A stretch of DNA of 64,000 bases from assembly GCA_019095985.1 (NCBI GenBank), contig CM032666.1, positions 12,234,325 through 12,298,324 on the forward strand, written 5' to 3'. This document shows positions 11,630 through 23,146 of this stretch, piece by piece. Within the stretch, counting starts at the first letter, position 1. Each line of letters opens with the position of its first letter. This stretch comes from Streblospio benedicti (Eukaryota > Annelida > Polychaeta > Spionida > Spionidae). Below the pieces are notes generated by a model. That model saw only the letters and a list, made by a program, of their open reading frames with translations, was not told the DNA's origin and did not search any database. A program made the position numbers and the translations under genes.

Positions 11630-12754
11630 ATTCTTGGAGCTGTGTTTTAACTTGGTAAAAATCTTGGTTACTTCTTACCTAAGCAAGAAGTCAAAAGAAG
11701 TGCAATTGAGTTTCGTTTCTTTTCCCATTCGAGTTGTGTTGTTCTTTTTGCAAAATTGACGGGTGAAATTGATGGTTTATGAGGTAATTTGATTTCAGCT
11801 TTCAGAGAAATCGCACCCGTTGAACTGGTGAATGTCAGATTTCTTTATGGGCCAAATTTCTAATTTCATGGAATCAATGATGTGATGTTCTTTGGCTGAC
11901 CTTTCCTTGTTTTCCATGCAAAGTAAAGAAGTGTTTGTGTTGTGGGGTGGGAGTTTTTGTACTCTGTGAACTGTTGTACAAACTGAATTGTTGTTTCTGC
12001 TGCAAACACGATAATGTAAATACTAGAGGCAAAATAAAAGTACTTAAGATGAGAGAAATCTTAGCATAAACAGTTCTGTGATCATGACCACCTGTTCAGC
12101 GTGTGTTGTGTACACACTATCTTATTATTGACTCCATGCACGTGCTTTTTCACTACATAGCTCTTTTCCATCCAGTCAAAGGTTAGGTGATATCATGACT
12201 TGTTACAACAGACTTGGGTGTTCCCAAGAGCACTGGTGTGCAGTGTTTGTCCCTTAGGGCACAATGGTCCACTTACTGGGTCCCCAGGTCCGTGGTCCCT
12301 GGATCACTGTTAGATCCAGGCCATTCCCAGACGTAGATTGGTGACAGTGGCAGATCCAGATTTTTTAAAAGGGCGTTATCAGATCCACATGTTTGTAATA
12401 AGTTGTGTGGTATAGATAGATGTGTAAGAATTATGTGTGTGCCATATCTATACAAAATTTGAACGGAACAGTGTGGAAAAGCCATATTGGAAGTGACTAT
12501 TTAAGTGAAAATGCCATGCCAGTGGTGTCTTTATTCAATCCTGGACCCTGCCCACCTTTACCCTCTCACCCACCAACACAACCCAAAAACATGATCTAAT
12601 CAATACCCACCTATTAAAAAACTCCGGGTCCTCCTCCATAAGCGCTGTATCCCTGGTCACCCATCCTGCAGTCACCACACGGCTGTAGGCGGCGTGTCGC
12701 TGGTGCACATTTTATTATTGTATCAGGCAGTGTGTAATGTAGTTGTCAAACTGG

Positions 12755-12767
12755 CCACTAGGTGGAG
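12755..12767 (+). promoter_or_regulatory. CTCF-like motif, left arm
   Basis: The sequence CCACTAGGTGGAG, preceded by TGG, matches the CTCF core as generally described (CCASYAGRKGGCR) except for A in place of C near the end. The same motif lies in the right arm in the opposite orientation. A motif match alone is weak evidence for binding. Confidence 0.35.
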
Positions 12768-12884
12768 ATGCTGGGCTGGAAGTTCCCACTGCACAAAAAA
12801 ATATAAATTTACATTTTTCAGATGTAATTAATTATCAAACATATGTGTTTTTATCAGTCCAAGTTTTCATACAGCCTTCTAATA

Positions 12885-13081
12885 CAGAGTCCACAACTGT
12901 TAGACTGCAAAATATGAAATACGAAATACAACCTCCACAAAGAAACCACTTCTCTATTGAGACCACTTCTATAAGACTACCTCTTTTGATCCCTAACCTC
13001 CATAAAGCGACTACCATGCACCTACATATTGAGACCACATGGGACCAGGCCCGGCTTGTCCTAATACAGAGGTTCTACTGT
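12885..13081. mobile_element. Pogo-like MITE shared by both arms
   Basis: It ends AATACAGAGGTTCTACTGTA, with subrepeats across the interior. The counterpart 33,612-33,770 begins TTACAGTAGAACCTCTGTAT. Confidence 0.65.
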
Positions 13082-13773
13082 AATTGCATACATAAAATAC
13101 GTTCAGTGCTCATGCACATATGTTGTTGTGTTGCATCATAAAGCACGTGTGACCACGCACTCTGCATGTTACACCAGTGTGTGCAGCAAAAACAGATCTA
13201 GGCCACTGCTGTTTTAATTGCACAATGTGATTGGTCTGATCAAATATGACAAAAACCTATAGAGGAGAATAAGTATGTCGGTGGACACGCACTGCTCATG
13301 CCCTTGGTGCATCAGTATTAGCACAGAAATCAGCAGCAGCGAGGATCAGATATGTATGTATGTTCGTCTCTAGGCCACTGAGCAGTGAGCATATAATAGC
13401 TTTGTACACACGTGACGCAACAACAAAGATGATTTACATGACACATTGACGACTCTTATACACGTAGAATCTACAATCAATACCACATTTTTAAAGTGAT
13501 CAAGTTTATAATAAGTCAAGTTTTGCAGTTGCCAACTCCCATGTATGGGCCACTTTGCTATTGATACCATTTAAGGCCAGTCCCAGGGTTGTCTAATAGA
13601 GAGGTTCCAATGTTCACTATTATATGGGTGGTGATTGCATCATCTATAAACACTCAATGCCATTTCAGATGCACAAAGACCCGTTTGAAACAAACGCAAT
13701 GCATTTACATACAGACATTCTTCAAACACAATCTAAATTTGTAATCACATCTAAACCTCAATTCTATTCAGTC

Positions 13774-14548
13774 ATGTTGTGATATTTATGATTGATAGGA
13801 GCCTGGGCTCTGTAAATAACACATGGCCAGTTTACAACCAATGTAACAGCTTCATTTTTCGGAATCTATTCACATTTTGTTGTGTGTGTGTGGAGGATGA
13901 GTTTGCTCAATAACTGCTAAGTTTCGCTACTGGTGCTGCTGCTGCGTCTGCTGCTGCTGCTCCCGCGGCTGCTACTCTTAAAGCCTTGATATAATCCTCA
14001 AGTTGATACCACCAGCTTCAGAAGTAAAGCCCAAAGTATGTGGGGAGTCATTCATTGAGTGGCCCCTGCCACGGACAGCTTCAGTGTGATCAGAGTCAGC
14101 TTTCTATAGCCGGTATGTGGGAGGAAATGCTGGCAAAGCTTTGACTGGGGCTTTATATTCAAGATTCACATGGTCACTGTGCGGGTATTTCCATGTATAA
14201 CTTGTGACTGTCAGACCGGGGCTGCTCTATCCCCTGTGATGCTTACGGCCCTCAGTCGGCTACAAATCAATGAACCTTTGCACTGTAGGCGGCAAAGTGC
14301 AGATATTACACTTTTGCACCATTTCGACTTGACTCGGTTACAGTACTTCGGCTTAAAATGATTGGAAATTACCTCTTGCCAACCTATCAACTCCCTACCC
14401 CCACCCCCAAAAAACTTTGGAATTAAGACCCTTTTTCACATCATCTGCGGCTATTTTAGAAAGAAAAGTAGCCTTAAAACAAATATATAGAGCAACGTTT
14501 CATTCACGGTTTCACCTAAAACAATAACCCCAAAACATAGAAGACAGT
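13774..14548. other. Left-arm-only block of about 775 bp
   Basis: The flanks are joined directly in the right arm (near 32,935), so this is either an insertion on the left or a deletion on the right. It contains a CTG-rich stretch and no recognisable gene. Confidence 0.6.
13930..13974. repeat. CTG/CTC trinucleotide-rich tract
   Basis: Imperfect CTG repeats interrupted by CGT and CCCGCGG lie within the left-arm-only block. Confidence 0.8.
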
Positions 14549-14657
14549 TGCCTCCCTTGCCTCGTGTGTAGCTACGGCCCTGCCTATTCTAACCACCGGT
14601 AACGTGTTGGGACATGTAGCGATCATCTACATTGTAGGAACGTCATGTATCTACAGG

Positions 14658-14832
14658 AGAACCCCAGAGTAAGACAACCTATTTAATTAGACCACCTCTA
14701 TAAGGAAACCAACTTTGTGTGTCCCAATCCCTCAAAATTATTCCAATGGGAGCCTCCATATAGAGACCACCTCTCCATTGAAACCACTTTAGGTTGGTTC
14801 AACAATTGGTCTTAATAGATAGGTTCTACCGT
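14658..14832. mobile_element. Pogo-like MITE near the inner end of the left arm
   Basis: It ends AATAGATAGGTTCTACCGTA. Several gagaccacctct subrepeats precede it. The counterpart is 32,656-32,836. Confidence 0.62.
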
Positions 14833-15196
14833 AACATCCATCCTGTAAGAGCTCCATGTATCTATATGTAATTAGTATGCTCCATTACTCTCTGCTGTAC
14901 ACCATCACCCATAGTGTAGCAGCAACAACACCTGGCTCCTCTTCTTCAAGTTTTTGTAAAGTTATGGTTTGTCATGGCAAAGTCTCAGCCTCTGTGTGTT
15001 GGTCATTCCAGGGGGTAATCTTGGTTTTAGCAACAACCATCGGTTGGTTAGTCGTATCTCAAAAAAACATATAATAACATTTGATTTTAGATAAGATTAT
15101 GAAATAAAAAAATAGCAGTATAAAGACGTTGAATCATTGCATTTAAATGATACATATTTTCTTTAAAATCATTTCACAAATAAGAAAGTAAAAAGA

Positions 15197-16135
15197 TAAT
15201 CTTCACCTGTTTTTTGTTTGCTTTTTTCTCTGTCTTCAACCAGCTTTGCTCTGATGCCACCTTTGGGTGGAGGAGGCTGATTTATTATGGCTTAAACTGA
15301 TCACTGGGCAATTTCTCTTGGTGGCACCCGATGTGTGATGAAGTTCTGTGAGGTGGTAGACCCACTTCATTCTTAACTGAAGTTCCTAAGCTACACCTTG
15401 CAAGGATGCGATTTCTGACATTATAGCACTTAAAAAGAGGAAATTGAGACAAGGCACCTAGTATGTTTGTGTTGGGAGATATTGTCTTTTGCTTGAGTAG
15501 CTTTCTTTTGGACCTTGTTTTTTCACCACTGATGGTTCAGGTTGAGGTTTGGGGTTTTAAATTTTATTTCAGAATCGGAAAAATTCCTCTATCCTCTTAT
15601 TCCATTGTAGAATCGAGTCTGCTGATGAAACTGACATTTCATCTAAATGGATCTCCCTATTGTGTTATGCACCAGGTATCCTCAAATGTTAATCCTGGTG
15701 CAACATGCGGCGGATCTGCTCCTTCATTGTAAAATAGAGGTGGTGGAAAAGTTTACATTCACTATAAAAAAAGATCGCTTAAATCAGGTCATGCCATTGA
15801 TGATCTACCCTTTTTCTCCACTTTCTTGACTTTCTTTTTCTTTTTATAGTCGAAGTTTGAGGAATGCCACACCCACTCTGATTCCACTTGCGCCTGTGTT
15901 GCTGTTACTTTAGCTGGAGTAGGCTTGATACGAGACAACTCTGGATATTCTTATCTATAGCCTCTGTGATCTCTTAACACACATCCCAATTTGCTCCATA
16001 GGTTTCGAACACGTGCCACTTCGGCCGCCACTTTTTTTTTCAATTTTAGGGATGTAAATATTTCCTTGGACCCATTTTTGCAATGGACTTATCGGAATAT
16101 GTGAGGAATGAGCCCAATACCTAAACTCAGTAATT
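15197..16135 (-). pseudogene. Decayed lysine-rich coding remnant, unknown family
   Basis: The minus strand shows several short stretches that read like real protein but lie in different frames separated by stops. One near 16,135-16,036 contains FRYWAHSSHIPISPLQKW. One near 16,028-15,985 contains KWHVFETYGANWDV. One near 15,955-15,812 contains YPELSRIKPTPAKVTATQ and a lysine-rich tail. One near 15,267-15,197 contains PPPKGGIRAKLVEDREK. The order and density suggest one decayed gene copy, perhaps a processed copy or an old transposon protein. I do not recognise the family. Some pieces could instead be exons of a live gene, since intron-like gaps cannot be excluded. Confidence 0.4.
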
Positions 16136-17243
16136 CAAATCAAGAGTTAAGCCCTCTCCTAATTCCCCATTCCCATTCTTTGAAAATGACAAACACCTCC
16201 CTTTACGCCCCACATGACTGGAAATTGGGACAGATATTCCGAGTTCATTAATGTCATTGTAAACATCCTCCCATCACAACATTTATAGGGACAATTTCCT
16301 ACAAGCTTCGCACTTCAGGATATGTATCAATAATGTAGAGTGGTGTGTTTTGGTAAATGTGAAAGGGAGTACGTTTTGGCTGACTTTCTCATCAAACATG
16401 ATTTGCCTTTCTTTACTTGATAATCAAAGCTGTCACGGTCTTGTAAATTCAGGTAATTGGAGTGGGAGTTGATGCCAATGGTCCTTATATTACGTTTTAT
16501 AGCCAGTTAGTTCTAACACAGATATATCAATGTGTTGGAAAAATCAAATTAAAATCGTTGAAAACCCGTACGAAAACTTTTAAGGTGTATCTTTATCCAC
16601 CACCACCTCCAATGAAAATAATGATTCCTGGGTCCAATTTCCAGACATTTTTGTTATATATTAAGTGCTAGATGCTTTTGCCAACTTCAATTAATCTTCT
16701 TCATTTTTATAAGCCTACAAATTGTTTCAAAACGATGTGTTTAAATAAAAAACATGTTAAAACATATCCAAAATTCCGTTTTGTTTTGAACGGGAAAACC
16801 ACTTTTCTTTTTTCTCCTTTATCGGCGTGAATTTGCATGTACAATACGTTCCATATACATTTTGATTAAGGATGAGAAATTCACATTTCCATCTGAGGTT
16901 TTGTTCAAAATCAAAATTTGATTCGTTAAGATTAATTTGTACAGAATATTTGAAATTAGTTAGTCATTGATATTTTTTAAAAGATTATAAAAGTCTGTAG
17001 ACATTAGTCACCCGATTACATATACGTATAGAGTACAGATATGTAAGCTATATATTTCGTGCTACCCTTGTGACAGAAAAGTGAGAATAAAATTGAATTC
17101 ACAAGCAAGACTTGGGGGAAAAAAAAGAAAAAAAATATAATGCAAACACATATTTTTTGACATCACGGTTTCATGAGCCATACAATCAGAAAAGAAACTA
17201 TTTTAATCATAATGGCTATTGGCATATTTTTATTGGAAAAAAA

Positions 17244-17244
<1 letters not shown>

Positions 17245-17332
<88 letters not shown>
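17245..17332. repeat. (GT)n microsatellite
   Basis: About 44 uninterrupted GT units. Cysteine-valine and threonine-histidine frames across it are artefacts of the repeat. Confidence 0.98.
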
Positions 17333-17333
<1 letters not shown>

Positions 17334-17548
17334 ATGGGTGGCAGGGTGTGTGTTTAGGGTGGGCATTTAATGAAGAACAAGGCGGTTGACAATGTAGGTA
17401 AAACGTAGAGATCTAGTACGTGTTTTTGTTTCAAACAATGCATACCTTTTTTTTTTAATGCAGCCTTGTTAAAATGTCGGAAATGTGTTATGAAATCGAA
17501 ATAGACTCACATATTGATCATTAATTAAATGCTTTTATTAGAGGTAGA

Positions 17549-17586
17549 GGGTGGTGGTGGTGGTGGTGGTGGTGGTGGTGGGGGGG
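17549..17586. repeat. (GGT)n microsatellite ending in poly-G
   Basis: A run of GGT units followed by a short G run. The flanking phrase TTATTAGAGGTAG occurs on both sides. Confidence 0.92.
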
Positions 17587-18420
17587 TTATTAGAGGTAGG
17601 CCTCTAACAGACCTTCTGCCAGCTCAGGAGGGCAACGCATTTTAGAGAGGTAAGCTGGTAGGTAGGCCATTATTAGAAGATTTACGTTACACTTTCTTAG
17701 AAAATTTGTAAGAATATATTTTCCGTTCATTGAAATCCTCATCAGTTCCATGTATAGACAAAAGTGAAATGAATAATCCAATAGGAATAGATGTACAGCA
17801 TAACCATACACCAATGGTTGAGAATACTTATATATACATGGATCCACCAAGGTCCTGGCTGGTTAACATTTGCTAAGACGGTGGTTGGAACCTGGCTTTT
17901 ACCATGAGAAACACAGATTTACAACGTTATATTTTGATCAGTTACATTGAGTTAAGTATAACATCTAAAACTAAGTTGCAATAATATGCCATTCTACACA
18001 TTATACACGTACCGACTCATGATAGGAAAATACTAAGAATGTAGTGTCTGGTAAGAGTCGATTCCGTGAAAATAGCATCCAATGGTGTTGCAAAGAAAGT
18101 ACTGTCTGTCCAATCACCTTTAATTAAAACCTATATTTTAATAGTTGAATAATGCCGTGTTACGTATACCTATGTGAATTTCTATCCACAAGATCTAAGT
18201 TAGTCTTTCAAAAGACCTTATATCTAATAGTTTTTATTTCTATTATTACATAAACCCTCAGTGTCAACCATATATTAAATGCAAAGATAAAGAGCAAGTT
18301 TGTGACAGCCTCTAGCTCTAATAGATCAGACCATTTAAAGGCCTTGAGATAGGCTAGATCTAAGTGTGTCTGGATACTAGTTTACAATGTATAATTTTTG
18401 CCCTTAATTTGACAAAGGCA

Positions 18421-18520
18421 NNNNNNNNNNNNNNNNNNNNNNNNNNNNNNNNNNNNNNNNNNNNNNNNNNNNNNNNNNNNNNNNNNNNNNNNNNNNNNNN
18501 NNNNNNNNNNNNNNNNNNNN
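18421..18520. other. Assembly gap (100 N)
   Basis: Exactly 100 unknown bases, the usual placeholder for a gap of unknown size. It lies in the loop of the inverted repeat, so the true loop length and the joining of the two arms depend on this scaffold link. Confidence 0.99.
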
Positions 18521-18639
18521 CAAACTCGTAAAACAAACATAATGATGATAATTGGAGGGATCAGATAGCGCAGCCTCCATCACACACGCTCTGTATCACA
18601 GTCAGCACCCACCTCATAAGATGACAGAGACTGGGTGGG

Positions 18640-18850
18640 TTGGGAGTGGGCATTTGTTAGCAGGAGTGTCCATTATAACATGTTAGCAGGAGGGGGGTCA
18701 GTGTCCGCGGGACCCATCATTATAATCACCGTCACCGATGTAATGCTAATACATACAATGCAGATATGTTACCAGGAGGGGTGTGCGTGTCATTATAACA
18801 TGTTAGCAGTAGGGGTCGGTGTCCAATATAACTGCTGCCACCCTGGGTAA
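18640..18850. repeat. Imperfect tandem duplication, about 130-bp unit
   Basis: The phrase CATTATAACATGTTAGCAG occurs twice, each followed by a similar stretch (gtgtcc, ataat, caccgtc, gataatacata). Confidence 0.65.
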
Positions 18851-18913
18851 TGATAATACATAGATCGTCACCGTCTGAGGCTTCTTCAGTCATCCAGTGC
18901 ACACGCCTCACTT

Positions 18914-19128
18914 CTTAACCCTTCATTTGCAAGTTTAGTCGATGCTTGTTATTGCAGCTTACAGCATGGTCTAAAATAAGCTCAATTTTACCAACACATA
19001 TGTGTGATTGACCAAAAACGCAATGAGGTGAAACACACCAATTGTGGTAAAGTTGAGCTTACTTTTGGCTTTTTCTACTCTACAATATGACAGCAGCATT
19101 TACTACTTTAGCCATTAAAGGGTTAACT
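18914..19128. mobile_element. piggyBac-like MITE in the loop, well preserved
   Basis: The ends read TTAACCCTTCATTTGCAAGT on the left and TTTAGCCATTAAAGGGTTAA on the right, giving TTAA at both ends and terminal inverted repeats of roughly 30 bp. Internal arms AAAATAAGCTCAATTTTACC and GGTAAAGTTGAGCTTACTTT form a second, inner foldback. It has no coding capacity. Confidence 0.72.
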
Positions 19129-19904
19129 TAAACATATGTTCAACAAACAGGTCGTTTTATCTTCAGAACACATCATGATTACTGCCTATAAACTTGAAGA
19201 CCCTACTCACAGTTTGTTTTGTGAAACATATTGTGGAAGTAATTATGTTTCGTGTGTCCATATTGTTGGGACAGGTTAACGTATCGGTGTGATCTGTCAT
19301 AGATCTTCCATGTTTACAATAGTCATCAGCAAATTACAGTTATGTGTTAAAAATTGTGTTTGTATCCAAGAATCTTTATAAGGGTAATAATGGGGGAAGG
19401 TTACAACTATCTTTACTACACATGCAAGAATGTTATTTCTAAACAAAAAAAGTCCCATGATTAAAGCAGAAATACAAACAAATTACCAAATAATAGTCAC
19501 ATAAAGAGATTTTATTTCTTGCAGTCCATTAATTGCAAGACACCAATTTTCCCTAAAACTTCTTTGTTGAAGAGCGGTGGGGGCTGGGAGGGTGGAGCAA
19601 TGGTTTCCATATATGGGCCCGTGGCATACTATTACCTGTTACAAAAACCCTAGACTTTCTTTTATTAAGTACGGATATTATTTTCTCTATAAAATGTCTT
19701 TTAACTGGTGGAAATTAGAAAAGTGGCACGATAATTGCACACACAGTTAAGTCCAAATATTGAGTTCAATATAAGTCGTAATTCAACTTACTGTATGGCC
19801 ATAAACTCAGGTATTACTGTTGTGCCATTGTTCAATACTTAATCATGTTCGCTGCGGTGTGTAATGTGTTCAAACATGCGGCTGTACAAAACAGTAGTGT
19901 GCAC

Positions 19905-20000
19905 TAGGAGCATACAGCTCTGGTGTACACACACGAGCATACAGCACACGAGCATACAGCTCACTGGTGTACGCACAAGAGCATACCCCTCTGCTGTACA
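19905..20000. repeat. Short tandem repeat of the GAGCATACAGCTC type
   Basis: Four to five copies of a phrase built from gagcatacagc and tggtgtacac alternate over about 95 bp. Confidence 0.7.
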
Positions 20001-22092
20001 CTAAGACCATACACATACAGCCCCCCCCCCCCTCATACACACACACGTGCGCTATGAGCACACATACTTACCCCACACAACCGGTCCCAAGTCGCCCGGT
20101 TCCCTATGCTCATTATCCTCATTCACCCCCCAGCTCAAAAGGGCGGACGCTTTCAACTTTGCACAGATACCATTATGTCTTCTAGAATGTAAACAATTAA
20201 AAGAGGCCTTTGAGCTGGGAAAGTCATGCCGTATGTTGGGCAGTTTGTTCAGTATGAGGCGTTTAGTGTGTCCATTGATTACTAACAGGTGAATCACAAG
20301 AACAACGCTCTGGTCCACTTGGTTCTTGCTCCATGGATTCTCTGCTAACTGTTTACAGGACTTGGACCCAGAATATCAGACACAAATGTAAACAGAATTT
20401 GCTTGGTTCTATACTTGTATCACACATGAGGGAAAAGTCGTTGTCGTTCTCATCTTGGTGTTTGTGTTTACACAGCAGGTGCGTGAACCAGGTGCCCTGA
20501 CTACAGCAGGTGCAATGACCAGGTGCTACAATGCACTTTCCACACCAGTGACTTTCTCACCACGAAACAGTGTAGTTTAAAAATAGTCGACGTTACAGAG
20601 GGAGGGGTAAATGGTAAAAGAAAAAGCTGGGTTCAGACAGTCCCGAATATCAAGCCGGATCAGTCTCACACATTGTTTATTAGCATAGTATTGACTTGTT
20701 GAAGTTTTTTTTAAATTGTACATCCTCTTTTCCATCATCTATCTATAGTGTAACACTATTATATATATTTATACAGGCGCGGCAGAGCCTGCCAGGAACA
20801 GTTCCTTTATAGGGGACTCGACTCCCATATGCATGTTACGATTTTCCGCCGCCATCTTTTTAAGCCAAACATTTGATTTTTATCACTTTGTCATTGATTA
20901 ATTTATTTTGGAGTCTCCAGAAGAGGGACCATCTCTCAAATTAGTTAACATCATCAAATCCATTTCTTATTTTCGTTTTTCATTTTGAAATAATATACCT
21001 GACAAGGTGCCAATTAAGCTAACTAACCAAGTTTATTTTATCTACCAATTACATAAGCAGCCGTGTTTACGCTCGACGTAAGAGTTTTAGTCCTAAAATG
21101 ATAGAGGTCATCGTGTTTTTTGCATGTAAACAATGTTACTAAATTGCCATGTTACTTTGTTTTGTACCAGTATAATTAAATATTGCAACATTTCTATATC
21201 AAGGTTAAAAGGTACAACATTGTATAAAAATCTGTTACAATTCAATAAAAAAAAATCAGCCTAGATCTGTCCTCCGTGAATGTATTAGATCTAAAAAAAA
21301 GTAGATCTAGTCTAATACTAATAGCAAAGTACTGTCAAATTTCAGTATCAGACTAAGTAGCAGCAATGTCAGAGTTTGTGTATGTTTATGTTTAATTCGT
21401 TCATGACATGGGATATTATAGAGTTGGCAGTTGGCATTTCATTCGATTGTTAATGCAAGAGACGGATTATATATACCAACGACACCTGTACAATAATGTT
21501 GCAGTAGTTTGCTGAAAATCAAGAACAAATGGAAATTCACCCTGTTCACTGCACACGAATGGGCTTCACAAGTATTGCACCACATGATAGGATTATGGCC
21601 TAGATCTATATAGAGAAGGGATATTTTCTTCAGAGAGCTTTTTTGACAGATACGTGCATTATAATTTGGATGAGTGTTGTGCTTGTTACATGCTAACATG
21701 GATTCACTGGATGCCAATAAAGTGGATATATGTGTATTCTTAAAATGAGAATTTAAAGTGAAAAGATAACTTTCTGTGAAAAATAAATAGTGTTTGCATC
21801 AGGATTAATTTTGAATTGTTAGTACTTAGTACAGGGTATTGAATTCATTAATCTCTTGCCAGTTGTACAGTGCAACTTGTAGTTTGGTGAAAAATCATAT
21901 ATGCTGCAATTGAATTTGCAAAAATTGAATTTATAAAAAGAACATTACAGCTATGCATACTTTCAAATTAAGTAAAGAGAGGACAATAAAGAAACGAAAC
22001 AGAAAAAGAAATGCGCGTATTGAGAAGGGATCATGAAAAGGTTGAACTGCTGTTTACCAAGGGAAATTCAAAATTTATAATAATAGATCCAG

Positions 22093-22204
22093 AAAGATTT
22101 AGGCCAAAGATTTGAGGACTTTAACAAAAGTATTCAGACCCAGATTGATAGCATAGGTGAGGATGTGGCCAATTTAGAAGGCAGACTCGCGGAAATAGGC
22201 GACA
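22093..22204 (+). pseudogene. Coiled-coil-like ORF fragment left of the LTR element
   Basis: The plus-strand frame reads RFEDFNKSIQTQIDSIGE, then DVANLEGRLAEIG, a heptad-like charged helix. It stops where the LTR begins. It could be part of a LINE ORF1-type protein or another coiled-coil gene. Only about 35 residues are visible. Confidence 0.35.
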
Positions 22205-22354
22205 ATAAACTAAACACTTAGGATATTTTGGGATAAAACACAACTTTATTACAACAACCACTAATCAATAACAATTCGCCACGTCAACCAAACTACGGTG
22301 CATACAAAAAGGGCAGAATACAAGAATATAATTTTAACTAAACATTGGCGCAAC
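22202..22354 (-). repeat. 3' LTR of the minus-strand gypsy-like element
   Basis: The shared text runs from GACAATAAACTAAACACTTA to CTAAACATTGGCG, matching 27,252-27,424. The inner side adjoins the polypurine tract. Confidence 0.78.
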
Positions 22355-22553
22355 ACCTTTTTCTCCACCTTGAGTGAACATGAAATGATAATGGTACCAA
22401 TGAAAAGTAGGCAACTCAAACAAAATAATTACTATACCATGACATGAACTTTACAAACATGTGAACATTTACTCAAAATTAGGAACATTAATAATTACAA
22501 AACGTGTTAACATTTGCTTGGCTAAAAACGTGCTAGGAACCTAACATTTATTT

Positions 22554-23146
22554 TTAACCCTAATCAGGCCATTAGTCCTGCTTTGGGACCCAGGGGCATA
22601 CTTTTTGTAATATATCTTTATGCTGGTATTATTCTTCCTATTACGTAGTTGTCACCCTCTATATCTTGTCTCCATCAGTACCGAAGATTATTTGGATTTA
22701 TTTAAATATTAGATATACATAAAATATTTGCTTGGGTCCGATGGACCCTACACCCCTGCTGAGAACAGAAATGCAAGATAAATTGGATTTTTTTTTTTTG
22801 ATTGAAGGCCTTTAATGAAGTTGTCAGCTCATATCTTCCCATTATCAAGAATGAAAATTATTTTCTTTGGTTATACATAATGACCAAATACAAAACTAAT
22901 TTTGTCAGTCCACATGGACCCCAGACATAATGAGTTCAGAGAATACAGAGTTGTTCGATAATTTGACCTATTGAAATATGTATATCATAAAAAAAGCATA
23001 ACTCTTTATTTGTTATTTTTATCTGACACAGTCATGATTAACACATGAATGTATTTGTATCACAGAAAATCATGAATTGAAAAAGAAAAATCACATCAAA
23101 TGTTTGGGGTCCATTTGGGACCCCTATTGTACTGATTATAGGTTAA
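22554..23146. mobile_element. piggyBac-like non-autonomous element nested in the LTR element
   Basis: It is bounded by TTAA at both ends. The left end reads TTAACCCTAATCAGGCCATT and the right end, reverse-complemented, TTAACCTATAATCAGTACAA, an imperfect inverted repeat that continues into GGGACCC-type blocks on both sides. Further GGGTCC / GGACCC pairs occur inside (near 22,735 and 22,915). At 593 bp it has no transposase frame. It is a simple DNA transposon derivative inserted after the retroelement. Confidence 0.65.

Larger units (their letters stand above)
1485..14935 (+). repeat. Left arm of a giant imperfect inverted repeat
   Basis: Matching blocks run in the same order, reverse-complemented, in 32,551-57,655. 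Pairs I aligned by eye include 1,600-1,760 with 57,310-57,165; 1,990-2,340 with 56,960-56,570; 3,230-3,395 with 44,815-44,650; 4,520-4,640 with 44,485-44,370; 5,010-5,900 with 43,540-42,480; 6,200-6,500 with 42,130-41,810; 7,750-8,390 with 39,570-38,935; 9,170-9,720 with 37,725-37,170; 10,170-10,290 with 36,350-36,240; 11,150-13,770 with 35,430-32,930; and 14,560-14,935 with 32,945-32,551. Identity is about 96-98% in much of the inner 3.7 kb and about 80-91% elsewhere. The inner end is abrupt: the shared text stops after the sequence AACAACACCTGG. No intact gene lies in the arm. Confidence 0.93.

Noticed and set aside
17112-17370. Long Cys-Val and Thr-His repeat frames on both strands
   Set aside because: They are translations of the GT microsatellite, not genes.
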